Positions 22,013 through 33,072 of a stretch of 64,000 nt of DNA are shown here, one piece after another (the first letter of the stretch is position 1; each line of letters begins with the position of its first letter). The translations under genes were made by a program, and so were the position numbers. This stretch comes from Tuctoria greenei (Eukaryota; Streptophyta; Magnoliopsida; Poales; Poaceae), in the NCBI GenBank assembly GCA_036927565.1, contig JAYESD010000003.1:95775591-95839590 (forward strand), in the 5' to 3' direction. The notes below the pieces were generated by a model. It made no database searches. It was not told the origin of the DNA and saw only the letters and a list, made by a program, of their open reading frames with translations.

Positions 22013-24160
22013 TTAGTTTTTGAGTTTAGGAATCCAAGCCAACTTAGGTCCTTGTATGTGTGACACAAGTGATTTTGGGACCCAAAGTTGCTTGGGGAGC
22101 TTCCCCTTCATGCCCTTAATGTCTTTGCCGATGAACCTTGCCTTCACCTTGCCACCTACTTTGCTCAAGAGATAGTGGTAATCATTGAAAGTAGATTTGT
22201 AGTTAGGAGGCAATTTGGGAGAAGGACGGTTGGGAAGAGGACACTCTCTCGTGTGATGTCCGGTGACCTCACAATGTTGGCAATAGGAACCAACTTCTTT
22301 GATGAAGCTCGTCCTAAGCTCCGGTGAGGGCACCTTCCCTTTGTTGAGCATCGGGAAGGATCCAAGTCCTCTCTTGTTGAAGCCTTTAGCTTGTTGGTAG
22401 AGGATCTCCTTGTGCTTGTCCTCCCCCTTAGAAAGTCTTGCCACACTAGTGCGGAGACTTTCAATCTCGTCCATCAACTCCTTCTCCCTAAGGCTTGCTT
22501 TCAAAGGCAAAGACTTATCCAAAATATTAGTGGCATGTGAAGTAGTTGATACTTTGCCATCAAGGGTTTCCTTTTTCATGTTTTTCATTTTTAGTTCAAT
22601 TGCTTCATAAGCACGGTTAAGCACTTCATGTTCTTGAACCAAGTCATTGTGCTTTCCCAAGAGTGCTTGGTTTGCTAAGTCAAGCTCATGATGATCAAGC
22701 TTGATTTGAGCATTTTCCTCCTCGATTTGCTTGACATGTGTTTTGAGCGTGTCATGCTCTTTAAGTATGGTTACATACTTGTCATGCAAATCGAGCTTCG
22801 CACTCTCAAGCTTAGCACAAGCTTGTTCAAGTGCCTTAACCTTGCTCTTCCCTTTTTATGATGACATGGTATTCATTAATCATAGATGCTAATTCATCGG
22901 GGGAGAGCTCATCATCATCATCGCTAGAGTCGTCACGTACCTTAGTGTTACCTTTTTCCATGAGGCACATAGGAGGTGGAAGAGGTGAGTTGTCCTTGTC
23001 GACGATGGCAAGGCCCGCCAAGTTTTCTTCATCTTCACTCTCTTTGTCGCTTGATTCTTCATCCGTGATCCACTCATTGGCCTCGCACATGAAGACTTTT
23101 TGAGGCCCTCTTCTCTTCTTTGGAAAGAGCTTGGTCTTCTTGCCTTTGTCAAATTTCTTCTTTCCAAAGGAGCGCTTGGGCTTGACCTCTTCTTCATCTT
23201 CATCACTTTCTTCTAGCTTTCGATGCTTTCCCTTGTGGTTGTCCTTCCTCTTGTCCGGTCTTGGACAATCATATGATATGTGGCCTTGATCGCCACAATT
23301 ATAGCATGTCTTGTTTTCATCTTTTCTGGGGAGGAAGGCTTTCTTCTTGGGATCAAAAGAGTATCCCTTCTTTGCGATCTTGGAGTTTAAACGTGAAAAT
23401 TTCCTCATCATCAACGCAAGCTCGTCATCGACCTCTTCGCTTGTTGCTTGCTCTTCTTCACTTGAGCTAGGCTCAACTACTCTCTTCTTCTTGGGAGTTG
23501 TCTTCTTGGTTGAAGCCTTGAGAGCAATGGTCTTTGACGATGACTCCTCCATCATTCCAAGTACGCTCATCTCATGATCATGAATTTCTCCAATGAGCTC
23601 CGAAACTTCAATGTTGTCAAGTGATTCTTTTTGGAGCATTGGATTGATAATGTTGTACTTGGGCTTGGGTAGAAGCATGAGGATCTTGCGGTTGATAAGT
23701 CCCTTACCAAGAGAAGCAATGTCAAGTGCGTTAATCTCCTCAATGAGCACATTTAAACGAGAAAACATTTGGTTAACATTCTCATGAGGAAGCATTTTGA
23801 ATTCATCATACTTGGATTTAAGCAAGTGATATTTGAGTTCTTTAACACGAGATGAGCCCTCATGTATTTCAATTAAACATGCCCAAATTTCACAAGCTTT
23901 CTCTTTACTAGCAATTCTAGCAAATACGTATTGACTTATGCATTCATAGATAGCATTTCTAGCTTTAGCATCCCATTTTAGTTGGTCACCAACATAATTA
24001 AGATCTCCAAACCCCGCATGGGTCGCTTCCCAAACTTCGGGAGCAATAGCCTCTAGGTAGGCACGCATGCGTGCTTTCCAATAGGCAAAGTTCTTGCCCT
24101 CGAAGGTAGGAACCGAACCCCCATTCTTGGCGATTTTAGCTCTCTAGCGGTGAGGCTAGA
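22013..24160 (-). pseudogene. Sire-2 gag, one frameshift and no start ATG
   Basis: The gag frame opens at about 24160 (AKIAKNGGSVPTFEGKNFAYWK), shortly after the PBS, but has no ATG before MRAYLEAI at 24068, inside the capsid domain; the expected initiator looks mutated. 24068-22836 holds the UBN2 capsid region, the knuckle CYNCGDQGHISYDC and a charged region, ending at a frameshift near 22845 in an A/G run. 22789-22013 continues with a coiled coil (about 100 residues), a second knuckle CQHCEVTGHHTREC and the end SLVSHIQGPKLAWIPKLKN-stop, equivalent to the Sire-1 Gag end. Gag would form the particle and bind RNA. Confidence 0.85.
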
Positions 24161-24176
24161 ATGATCCAAAGAGCAA

Positions 24177-24192
24177 CAAGGCTCTGATACCA
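24177..24192 (-). other. Primer binding site of Sire-2
   Basis: Minus strand TGGTATCAGAGCCTTG, two bases inside the 5' LTR: the standard initiator tRNA-Met PBS of plant Copia elements. Confidence 0.9.
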
Positions 24193-24194
24193 AT

Positions 24195-25535
24195 TGTAAG
24201 GATCGAAACGCCCAAGAGGGGGGGGGGTGAATTGGGCTTTCTTTCAAATTTTAAGGTAATTAAAAGCTAACAACTTAAAGCCCAATTCCCTATGCGATTA
24301 ATCTATGCAATCAATGTAAATTAAAGTTGCGGAATGAAGATTGCATAAATGTAAAAGGGAGAGGGATGCAAACGCTCAAGGGACACGGAGTTTATCCCGT
24401 GGTTCGGCAAGATCACAAGGATCTTCCTACATCCACGTTGTGGCACCCACCGAAGGGTTTTGCCACTCCCAAGTCACCGAGACAAGGGGGTCTTCACTAT
24501 TCTTCTCCGTGCGCCAACCTTGGCAAGGTGAAGCTCAAGCCTTGTACACTTTGAATCCCCCGGGCTTCCACAATCTCTTGGCAAGCTCCGGAAGTCACAC
24601 ACACCAAGGGACACTCCCTTATGGCTCTCACTACACTAGAGACTCCAATCACCTAGAATGGAGGCACACAAGCACTATCTCTAGCTAGTTCTAGCCTATC
24701 TCTTGGTGTACAAATGATGAACAATGATGTGAAAGTGGTAGCTCTATGTCTTGAATGCTCTAGGATGTGTAGAGTATGTCTGGGCTTCAAGTCTTGTCGA
24801 TTTGACAGGTTGAAGGAGTATAAATAGCCAGCCTCCACGAAATAGCCGTTGGAAAAGTAGGCTGACATCACTTCTCTGCGAACACCGGATGATCCGATGT
24901 CTCCCCTTCAGTTAACATCGGTCAAAGCCAAATTAGCTGATGTCACTGTGTCAGATATGACCGTTGTTAGACCGATGTTGACCTGTCTTCTCGTCGGATG
25001 ATCCGGTGGCTCTTTCTCCAGAATTTTGCTTGATCTTGAAGCTTACTGGAGTGATCGACCGATGTATGTAATTCTGCACGTCGGATGATCCAGTGCTTCA
25101 CTTGGTCTAATGGTATTGCAAACTGTGATGATGGACCGATGTCACTGAGCCACTCACATCGGATGATCCGGTGAGTGCATTTGTCTGAGGTCTTCTTCTT
25201 CTGTTGACACAACAAACATCGGATGATCCGGTGTGTTCAATCTGTTGACTTCGAGTTGTTTTGAGTTGTTCTTTCGGAAATTGAACTTGTGACCTCTTTG
25301 ACACTTGATTGAAGTGTTGTTTTGATAGTCTTCAAGTAAAAAGTTAGAGCTTTCACTTCTTGTCTTCGTATGATTCGATTTGATCTCATTGGTTGATTTT
25401 ATATGGGTCTCCAATGTAATATTGATTTCATTTGATTGAGTGTTATTGGGACCTTGCATTCACAAATTCATTAGTAATATCGAATGGTTGTCATTAATCA
25501 CCGAAACCGTACCTCATGGGGCCTAGATGCTTTCA
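24195..25535 (-). repeat. Sire-2 5' LTR
   Basis: 1341-bp partner of 13392-14752 with the same ends. A longer G-run lies near its inner edge (24222 onwards) and a short deletion in the palindrome cluster. TSD copy GAAAG at 25536-25540. Confidence 0.92.
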
Positions 25536-25540
25536 GAAAG

Positions 25541-26816
25541 ACAAGTGAAACGAGATTTATCTCGTGGTTCAGCTCCACGAAGAAGCCTACCTCCATGTTG
25601 AGAAGTCCACACAAGGACCGGGTCTCACTTGACCCTTCTCTCACCAAGCCACCATGATGGCCGGCTTGGTTTCCACTATATCAATGAGTAATCACAAAGT
25701 TTGATGGGGCTGCTCACAACTTGAGACTCCCACAAATCAATACAATGAGGAGCACACGAAGCTCAAGTCACACAAGCCACAACACACAACACAATGTGCA
25801 AGAGATCAAACCGAGAGCCAAAGCGCGATGATCTTCCTTTACTCTCCTCCCAAACCCTAATATTTTCAAGATTTGCTTTTAGGGGGTTAGTAGGACGAGT
25901 AGAAGGCTTTGGAAGTCTCTAGGATGCTTGTGGCGGTGCTAGGGTTCCGGTCTTTTTCAAATGAGCCCGGGGGTCCCCTTTTTATAGAGGTCCCGAGCCT
26001 CTTTTGCTTACATCAGCAAAGGGGCGGACTAGTCTGGCCCTATGAGACCACTAACCCCCTCGTCAGTTCCCAACAACTGCCACATTGAGCAACGATCGTC
26101 ACGCTACCCGCAAAATTTCCAAATCCAAACGGTCACTAGACACCGGAGTAGTCCGGTCAACAACGGACTAATCCGAAGTGGAACAGAACCACTTGGTCCG
26201 TCCCAAAACGGACTCTTCTGGGTTGGTCCGGACTAGTCCAGACAAAGGGGCGGACTAGTCTGGCCCCCTAGGATTTTCTCTCAGTTTGTCACACTAAGTC
26301 CCAAACGGACAAGTTCGTGCCCAAACGGACAAGTCCGAACTACTCCAGAGACCTTTGGTCCGTCCAAAAACAGACAAGTCTGGACTTCTCGGACTTAGCT
26401 CCAAAATCACTCGGGGACACTCCAGAGACGTTTGGTCGTCCAAAAATGGACTTGTATGCCATGGCCGGACTAGTCCGGCCCTGAGGACCGGACTAGTTTG
26501 GCCTCCTAAGGTTTTTCTCATTTTAGGCTTCTCACTTAGGTTTTTCTCTAAACCACCACTTTGAGCCCCTTGATATGTTCTCAATGCACATGATACAACC
26601 ACCCTCTCACACGATACGGCTCTTATAAGCTCAATACCATAGAAAACCTAATTTCTACGCTTGAGTCTTTGACGCCCGTTTTCTCCTTTTCCTTTTTGAG
26701 GGTTTTCATCTCATTTCAATCCTTGTACCTGTGCTTAAGATCAACTGAGGTCATTAGCCTCTTAATTGTCATCATCAATTATCCAAAACCCACGGGGATG
26801 CCTAGATGCACTTTCA
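25541..26816 (-). repeat. Sire-1 5' LTR, right portion
   Basis: Continuation of 13067-13391 after Sire-2; matches 3150-4456 of the 3' LTR, including the palindromes and the TATA (about 25976-25987). It ends ATGCACTTTCA, followed by the TSD GTGTC at 26817-26821. Confidence 0.9.
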
Positions 26817-26821
26817 GTGTC

Positions 26822-27366
26822 ACATCAATGGGTCTCAAACCCATCTCTCTCGATGCACTTTCAATCACATTACGTGATAGACCATTCATAAAGGGATCTG
26901 CCAGGTTTTTATCTATTTGTATGTACGAAACAGTAATAACTCTGTAGTTTCTCATTTTCCTGACAGATTTTAAACGTCTCTTGACGTGTCTGGATGATTT
27001 TGCATTATCCTTTGAATTGGTCACTTTGGCAATCACCGTATGATTGTCACAGTTCATAAGGATTGCCGGTAATGGTTTTCTCAACTATAGGCAAATCCAT
27101 CAAGAGCTCTCGCAGCCATTCTGCTTCTGCAGTTGCTGTCTCTAAAGCAGTGAGTTCTACTTCCATGGTTGACCTCGTCAAAATGGTCTGTTTGCAAGAC
27201 CTCCATGATATAGCGCCACCAGCTAGAGTGAACACATATCCACTCGTGGCATAGAGTTCATCAACATCAGAGATCCAGTCCGAATCACTATAACCCTCAG
27301 GCACGGCCAGATGCCTAGTATAGTTAATTCCATAACTCATTGTACCTCTCAAGTAGCGCATAACCC
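26822..27366 (-). pseudogene. Cop-A pol: RNase H
   Basis: 27361-27060 carries EGYSDSDWISDVDE, SGYVFTLAGGAISWRSCKQT and STMEVELTALETAT (canonical TMEAE changed); a frameshift near 27060 leads to ILMNCDNHTVIAKV, SRHVKRRLKSVRK and NLADPFMNGLSRNVI, ending GLRPIDV at the Sire-1 insertion. This is a Copia lineage different from the Sireviruses. Non-functional. Confidence 0.82.
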
Positions 27367-27379
27367 TTTCAAGTGCATG

Positions 27380-28240
27380 CTAATGATCTGTACCCGGGTT
27401 TGACATGAACCTGCTCAGTTTGCTCACAGCAAACGAGATATCAGGATGGGTTGTGCTAGCTAAGTACATGAGTGAACCGATCATCTGAGAATATCTAAGT
27501 TGATCTCTTGACTCTTTCTTGTTCTTTCTAAGTATCACGTTGGGATCATAAGGCGTTGGAGAAATCTTGCTATCCATAAAGCCGAACCGGCTCAAGATTT
27601 TCTTAACATAGTGGGATTGACTTAAGGTCATTTCACTCTCATCCTTATTCAGCTTAATGTTCAAAATAATATTAGCTTCTCCCAGATCTTTCATATCAAA
27701 ACACTTTGATAGAAAATACTTGACCTCAGAAATTATATTAATGCTCGTACCAAAATTGAGTATATCACCCATATACAAGCATAGTATAATGTTATCGCCC
27801 CCACCATGGCGATAGTACATGCACTGATCAACCTCATTAATGACAAAGCCCGCAGATGTCGAAGTACTATCGAACTTCTCATGCTATTGCTTAGGTGCTT
27901 GTTTCAGGCGATACAAGGATTTCAACATTTTGCACACCTTTTACTACAAACCCATCAGGTTGTTCCATATAAATTTCCTCTTCTAACTCTCCATTAAGGA
28001 AAGCTGTCTTCACATCCATTTGATGGATGATTAGACCTTAAGAGGCAGCCAGAGAAAGTAGTACACGAATTGTCATCATTCTGGCGACAGGTGAATAGGT
28101 GTCAAAATAGTCTTCACCTTCCTTTTGAGTATAGCTCTTTGCAACTAGTCTCGCCTTGTACTTTTCAATAGTACCGTCAGGCCTGGGCTTCTTCTTGAAC
28201 ACCCACTTGCAGCCTACTGGTTTGCACCCGTATGGCCGTT
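27380..28240 (-). pseudogene. Cop-A pol: reverse transcriptase
   Basis: 27820-27380 is open and holds SKCFDMKDLGEANIIL, SHYVKKILSRFGF and YSQMIGSLMYLAS. The catalytic YVDD reads YMGD (about 27758-27775), losing the first Asp. Upstream, 27820-28240 holds decayed motifs in shifting frames: EEEIYMEQPDGF, LKQAPKQ-stop, HPSNGCEDSFP-like remnants. The RT is inactive. Confidence 0.8.
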
Positions 28241-28530
28241 CAGTTAACTCTCACGTTCCATTGGAAAGAATTGAGTCCATCACTATGAACTGCTTCTTTC
28301 CAGGCATCTGCATCAGGTGATGTATATGCCTCTGCTATGGATCTAGGAGTATCGTCCACAAGGTACACAATGAAATCATGACCGAAGGATTTTGCAATCC
28401 GTGATCTCTTACTCGACTGAGTTATTTCACCGTGTTCCTCCTCTAGAACATTCTCAAACGGTGTATTGTGAAACTCGCTGGTTGTGGTGGATTTAGGACA
28501 AATTTCAGAAGAGATTCTAGCAGTGTTATG
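28241..28530 (-). pseudogene. Cop-A pol: integrase-RT linker, left copy
   Basis: Encodes SFGHDFIVYLVDDTPRSIAEAY and DADAWKEAV, the stretch just before RT in this Copia lineage. Positions 28370-28530 are repeated at 33073-33233, on the other side of Gyp-2. Confidence 0.75.
28370..28530 (+). repeat. 161-bp direct duplication flanking Gyp-2, left copy
   Basis: Begins atgaaatcatgacc and ends cagtgttatg exactly at the first base of the Gyp-2 LTR. The copy at 33073-33233 has the same two ends and only about three visible base differences. It is unique Cop-A coding sequence. Confidence 0.9.
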
Positions 28531-29433
28531 TGATGAGGACATCACTTCTATGGATACAAACAACACTCCATTGAACATACAAGATGCAATCAATAGAGTT
28601 CATACACAACAATTAATTTTAGAGGTGAACTCGTTCTTATATATTTCCTTATATGTTTTTGAGCATAAATTGCTACTTAATGATTTATTTGTGATTAGGA
28701 TCCATGGAGAGGTTCAAGGAGTACTTGGAGGAAGTATTAGGGACGTGGAAGACCAGAGAATTCGTTCAAAGAAGATGGAAACCGAACCAAACTCCAAATC
28801 GTATTCAACTCGGAGTCCAGGAGCAGTACGCACTAAAACGGACGCCCAGGACGCATACGAACTACGTTTTGGACGTTCTACATATGCACGGAAAGGGGAG
28901 AGGATAACCTTTCCAATGGCACCGGTCCCATGTCAAAATTCCTTCAGAGTCGATGGGAATCGTCGAAACAAAATCAAGTACATAATCTGTCAGGGTGCTG
29001 CGCCACCGTATTGGGCCATTGGGCCTTGAATCAAGTCTAAGTCCATTATTTTCGTGTCTTAGGGTTAGGTCACGACCCTAACACCCCCTTGGACGTCCTC
29101 CCACCTATATATACTCCATGGTAGCCGCCATAGACAATTGGGTTTTGCTTAGATCAATAATATCGCCGTTCTACGGTTTGTGAAACCCCAATTCAGCAAT
29201 TTCAGATTGTTTCTTCTACGTTCTTGCTTGTGTTCTCGGTTGCACTTGCAGGGATTAGCCTTCTTGGCGAGGTCAATCGTGTGAAGCACGGTTGATAACC
29301 AACGGAGCGGTGGTGTAGTGATTGCAGGGGCTGTTCGTGTTCTACTCGAGAGCCTCGGATCATCAACGTCGAGATCTCCATCAATCGACTTACCCATTAC
29401 CTATCGGAAGATCGGGCCTAACCCTACTCATCA
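28531..29433 (+). repeat. Gyp-2 5' LTR
   Basis: 903 bp, TGATGAGGACATC...CCTACTCATCA. TATATATA lies near 29105-29112, followed by a transcribed part with a polyadenylation-like aataat stretch. Apparent ORFs across it (for example 28484-29029) mix Cop-A antisense with LTR and are not genes. Confidence 0.92.
29105..29112 (+). promoter_or_regulatory. TATA box of Gyp-2 LTR
   Basis: CCACCTATATATACTCC in the 5' LTR, with an identical box at about 32744-32751 in the 3' LTR. Confidence 0.55.
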
Positions 29434-29435
29434 AT

Positions 29436-29446
29436 TGGTATCAGAT
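29436..29446 (+). other. Primer binding site of Gyp-2
   Basis: TTGGTATCAGA begins two bases after the LTR; it fits initiator tRNA-Met for the first ten bases, after which the match ends (TTTCC). Confidence 0.75.
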
Positions 29447-30542
29447 TTCCAGGTTGCCAGTTAGGTAATCCATCTATCCTTTACATTAGTTTTGTTATTC
29501 ATACCTAGAGTCCACAAAGAAGCCACAAAATTTGCAGTTTAGTAGATCTGTTCATTATTTTGTCCAAATCACCATTGAGCCTTTGCAACTTTCATCTTCA
29601 GTTTAGTTTTGTTGAGTTTGTGTCCGCTGTTGAGTAATATTGCTGGTTTAGAAAGTGTTTTTGCTCTTAGTTTGAGTTTTGCATTGTGTGATTCATCCTT
29701 TTGAATCACATCATCACGTCCATATTAGATTCGCCTCTGTCCAGTTCGGTATTTTCATCATATCTCACTCATACGAACTCGGATATTAGAGTTCTTGTAC
29801 TTTCTGGAAAGCTTAAGAAGTTCTCTATAACTTTCTTATTTATCATTTTCCCAGAAAATACAGTTATCGATGTCAAAATTGCATTAGATCCGAATCTGTT
29901 ATTGATCTAAAAATTCTGAACAGTCTGTATTTCGGGGGCAGTATCTCCTATTGTTCTTTTCCAAAAATAGGTCTTCCATATATTGAAAATAAAGAGGAGA
30001 GATATATCTACAATCTTGCTGTTCTAAGTTTTCCAATTTAGAGCCTATAAGTGTGCCTATTTCTCCTTGGAAGATTGAGCAGAAAATCAGCGACAGACAC
30101 ACGAGATATCTTGGATTGATTTTCATTGTGTTCTTCCCTTGCAGCACATTCTGAAAAAAAAGGAAGAAAAAAAGAAAAAGGTAAGTGCAAAACAAGAAAC
30201 AAAAGCCGCACAAAAAAACAACAAAAAAAAAAAACAGAAGTGCTTGCATTCTTTGTGTCATCTAGTTGTGTCTCATGTCTTGCTAGCTTGAACTACTAGG
30301 AACACATTTAGGCCAGCAACTTTGACAAATACTTTGGACACTTATTCAACTTTACTATCTGATTTCATTGTTGCTAATCCTTGCTACATAGAAAGTGCCA
30401 TCCAAGCTACATCTTACTCTTGAGCAGAATCGATACACCTTTGCAATCATCCCACGCTTCATTGGTTTCTTCATACCGGCCACCGTTTGCCACCTGCAGT
30501 GTCAGTAAGAACACTTGTAAGAGCGTGGTAAGACGCTTGTGA
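29447..30542 (+). other. Gyp-2 5' leader, non-coding
   Basis: About 1.1 kb of AT-rich sequence without a credible ORF; A-rich tract at 30152-30240. Untranslated leader between PBS and gag. Confidence 0.6.
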
Positions 30543-31559
30543 GTGTGTGATTCCACTTCCACTTTTCCATTATACTTTGTAGTTGATAGGGATAACATAT
30601 TTTTTTGTGTTGTCTTCTGTTTGCTACTAACAATGTCAGGTAAAAGCAAGAATCATGCATTATATGCTGAGATGATGGACATGATGAAGACGGCGATAGA
30701 GTTGCTCACTAAAAATCAAACATCAACCAAGGATTCACATGACATTCAGACCACCTTTACAACACCTTCCACTAGAAGTAATTACATTCTCCCATCTCTT
30801 CCTTCTTATGATGGTTTTGGTTACGATGAATATATTGCTTGGGAAATAGAGTTGAATAAAATTTTTGGACAATGTCATATGTGTGAGAAAACAAAGATTA
30901 GAAATGTTGCAAGTGCATTAGTAGGTTGTGCATTGACTTGGTGGAACAACTTAAGTGATTTAGAAAGACCTCGAACATGGAAAGATATGAAAATTCTTAT
31001 GCGAGAAACTTTTGCTAATGTATCTAATTGTAAAGATGAAATACATGAACTTGAGAAGAATTTTCTTGTTGTACCTCCTCCTTTGCCTAACCTTTTGCAG
31101 GAACGTGAACAAATAAATGGAGATGCAAATGAGAGTGACGTGTTGAACAACTCTTCTGAATTTTTTGATGAATCAACTCATAATGCATTTGAATTTCTTG
31201 CTGAAAATGTGAGTAGTGTTAATGGACAATGCTCTACAGTTAACCACGGTATGACATTTTCAGATGTGCTGAATTTTGCTACCAATCATACTATCGATGA
31301 GCAGCAACAAGATGAACCTTTACATAATACAACTTTACCATTAGTTGATTTTCCCACTGACTCTTACAACAAAAATGAGTTGTGTGCTGATAATTATATT
31401 GTACCTATGCTAGAACAACCAAATGAATTTGATACTTTATCACTCACTTGTGCTGAAATTAAGCATTTGATCCCAACTACATGTGAAAGGGATGAGCTAA
31501 AATTATTATCTTCTCTAAATACTTTGGTTATATTGAATTTGACACTCTTTGTGATCTAG
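30543..31559 (+). CDS. Gyp-2 Gag-like protein
   Basis: Open frame of 338 residues; the likelier start is the later ATG at 30632 (MSGKSKNHALYAEMMDMMK). A retrotransposon gag domain is seen in YDGFGYDEYIAWEIELNKIF, VASALVGCALTWWNNL and KDMKILMRETFANV, the plant Gypsy capsid pattern. After about residue 190 it becomes acidic and low in motifs. No CCHC knuckle. It ends at TAG 31557-31559, where the same coding sequence appears to continue in another frame (CDLDIVEKRIF). It may coat the element's RNA in a helper's particles. Confidence 0.65.
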   Translation: MCDSTSTFPLYFVVDRDNIFFCVVFCLLLTMSGKSKNHALYAEMMDMMKTAIELLTKNQTSTKDSHDIQTTFTTPSTRSNYILPSLPSYDGFGYDEYIAWEIELNKIFGQCHMCEKTKIRNVASALVGCALTWWNNLSDLERPRTWKDMKILMRETFANVSNCKDEIHELEKNFLVVPPPLPNLLQEREQINGDANESDVLNNSSEFFDESTHNAFEFLAENVSSVNGQCSTVNHGMTFSDVLNFATNHTIDEQQQDEPLHNTTLPLVDFPTDSYNKNELCADNYIVPMLEQPNEFDTLSLTCAEIKHLIPTTCERDELKLLSSLNTLVILNLTLFVI

Positions 31560-32169
31560 ATATCGTAGAGAAGAGAATATTTTCCCAATCTGAATTGCCT
31601 TTGTTAAGTAGAAATATTTTTCATGCAATAGGCAAATATGAACATAGTGGTGTGTTTATGGTGCATGAAGTTTACGTTTGTTCAAATGAGAAAACTCCTT
31701 TTGTGCTGCAACAATATCCTAAAGTAAATGAATGCACTAACGCTAATAATGTTTTGTCAAGCTTTTCTAGTATTTTTTTCTTGCAGCAGAGACAAAAAAT
31801 AAAAGAGAAGTATTGTTCGATGCAGTCGTGCAATATGGACAGTGTTCATTCTACCCCCAAAGCAATCCTTTTTCCTGGACATACGAGCAAGCCGAGGACG
31901 GCTTGTCATAAAGAAGGGGAGAATGACGAGATCATGCACATTATCATTGCACCTACAAATATGGTACAAAGTTTATTTGTTTGGGATCCTGGCTCAAGTG
32001 AATGTGCGCTCTTGTTTGGACAAGATCAAGATGGTGCACTATGTCGTCCACCACCTTGGCCTCCTCCTTTCATGCTTACAAGAAGATTTGATGGCGTTGC
32101 ACATATGGACCCACACATGATAGAAGATGAACTTGAGTCGAGGACGACTCCAATTCAAGAAGGGGAGGA
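31560..32169 (+). pseudogene. Gyp-2 3' coding remnant
   Basis: Open from 31560 and continuous into the 3' LTR: ELPLLSRNIFHAIGKYEHSG, GENDEIMHIIIAPTNMVQ, SSECALLFGQDQDG, then PPWPPPFML and DELESRTTPIQEGEDDED at the LTR edge. The DDED peptide is encoded across the LTR start (GATGAGGAC), as in other grass Gypsy elements of this kind. I do not recognise the function; it may be a scrambled remnant of the pol C-terminus. Confidence 0.5.
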
Positions 32170-33072
32170 TGATGAGGACATCACTTCTATGGATACAAAC
32201 AACACTCCATTGAACATACAAGATGCAATCAATAGAGTTCATACACAACAATTAATTTCAGAGGTGAACTCGTTCTTATATATTTCCTTATATGTTTTTG
32301 AGCATAAATTGCTACTTAATGATTTATTTGTGATTAGGATCCATGGAGAGGTTCAAGGAGTACTTGGAGGAAGTATTAGGGACGTGGAAGACCAGAGAAT
32401 TCGTTCAAAGAAGATGGAAACCGAACCAAACTCCAAATCGTATTCAACTCGGAGTCCAGGAGCAGTACGCACTAAAACGGACGCCCAGGACGCATACGAA
32501 CTACGTTTTGGACGTTCTACATATGCACGAAAAGAGGAGAGGATAACCTTTCCAATGGCACCGGTCCCATGTCAAAATTCCTTCGGAGTCGATGGGAATC
32601 GTCGAAACAAAATCAAGTACATAATCTGTCAGGGTGCTGCGCCACCGTATTGGGCTATTGGGCCTTGTATCAAGTCTAAGTCCATTATTTTCGTGTCTTA
32701 GGGTTAGGTCACGACCCTAACACCCCCTTGGACGTCCTCCCACCTATATATACTCTATGGTAGCCGCCATAGACAATTGGGTTTTGCTTAGATCAATAAT
32801 ATCGCCGTTCTACGGTTTGTGAAACCCCAATTCAGCAATTTCAGATTGTTTCTTCTACGTTCTTGCTTGTGTTCTCAGTTGCACTTGCAGGGATTAGCCT
32901 TCTTGGCGAGGTAAATCGTGTGAAGCACGGTTGATAACCAACGGAGCGGTGGTGTAGTGATTGCAGGGGCTGTTCGTGTTCTACTCGAGAGCCTCGGATC
33001 ATCAACGTCGAAATCTCCATCAATCGACTTACCCATTACCTATCGGAAGATCGGGCCTAACCCTACTCATCA
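32170..33072 (+). repeat. Gyp-2 3' LTR
   Basis: 903 bp, same length as the 5' LTR, about ten substitutions. Ends CTCATCA directly against the second copy of the 161-bp flank. Confidence 0.92.

Larger units (their letters stand above)
13392..25535 (-). mobile_element. Sire-2: near-complete Sirevirus-type Copia retrotransposon nested in Sire-1
   Basis: 12,144 bp with LTRs 13392-14752 and 24195-25535 (TGTAAGG...GCTTTCA) and a perfect TSD GAAAG (13387-13391, 25536-25540). Minus-strand order: 5' LTR, PBS, gag, protease, integrase, RT, RNase H, ORF3, second PPT motif, PPT, 3' LTR. Most domains are open, with only a handful of lesions (gag frameshift, a 1-nt loss after YVDD, one stop in ORF3). This is the best preserved autonomous-type element here and must be younger than Sire-1, which it interrupts. 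Confidence 0.95.
2830..26816 (-). mobile_element. Sire-1: Sirevirus-type Copia retrotransposon, complete but nested and decayed
   Basis: Bounded by TGAAAGTCGC at 2830 and ATGCACTTTCA at 26816 (inverted TGAAAGT/ACTTTCA ends), with a perfect 5-bp TSD, GTGTC, at 2825-2829 and 26817-26821. Minus-strand order: 5' LTR (13067-26816, split by Sire-2), PBS, gag, protease, integrase, RT, RNase H, an extra ORF, second polypurine motif, PPT, 3' LTR (2830-4456). Without Sire-2 the element is about 11.8 kb. Long gag with CCHC knuckle and coiled coil, palindromic LTR repeats and integrase/RT motifs place it with the Sireviruses (Opie/Ji/Maximus group) by family knowledge. Coding regions carry several stops and frameshifts, so it is not autonomous now. 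Confidence 0.92.
28531..33072 (+). mobile_element. Gyp-2: non-autonomous Gypsy-type LTR retrotransposon (gag only)
   Basis: 4542 bp with two 903-bp LTRs (28531-29433, 32170-33072), TGATGAG...CTCATCA. PBS TGGTATCAGA follows the 5' LTR and a purine-rich PPT (AAGAAGGGGAGGA) precedes the 3' LTR. The LTRs differ at about ten sites (~1.1%). The 2.7-kb internal region holds a gag-like ORF and a short 3' coding remnant, but no protease, RT, RNase H or integrase motif, so it needs a helper. The flanks are a 161-bp duplication, not a short TSD. Confidence 0.9.

Noticed and set aside
24177..24192. tRNA-like matches near the LTR edges
   Set aside because: Only the 12-16 bases complementary to the tRNA 3' end are present; these are primer binding sites, not tRNA genes.
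28484..29029. 181-residue plus-strand ORF
   Set aside because: Starts in antisense Cop-A sequence and runs into the Gyp-2 LTR; the same peptide recurs at the 3' LTR only because the LTR is repeated.
31595..32701. 368-residue ORF at the end of Gyp-2
   Set aside because: The part after 32169 is LTR; only 31560-32169 is plausibly internal coding sequence.
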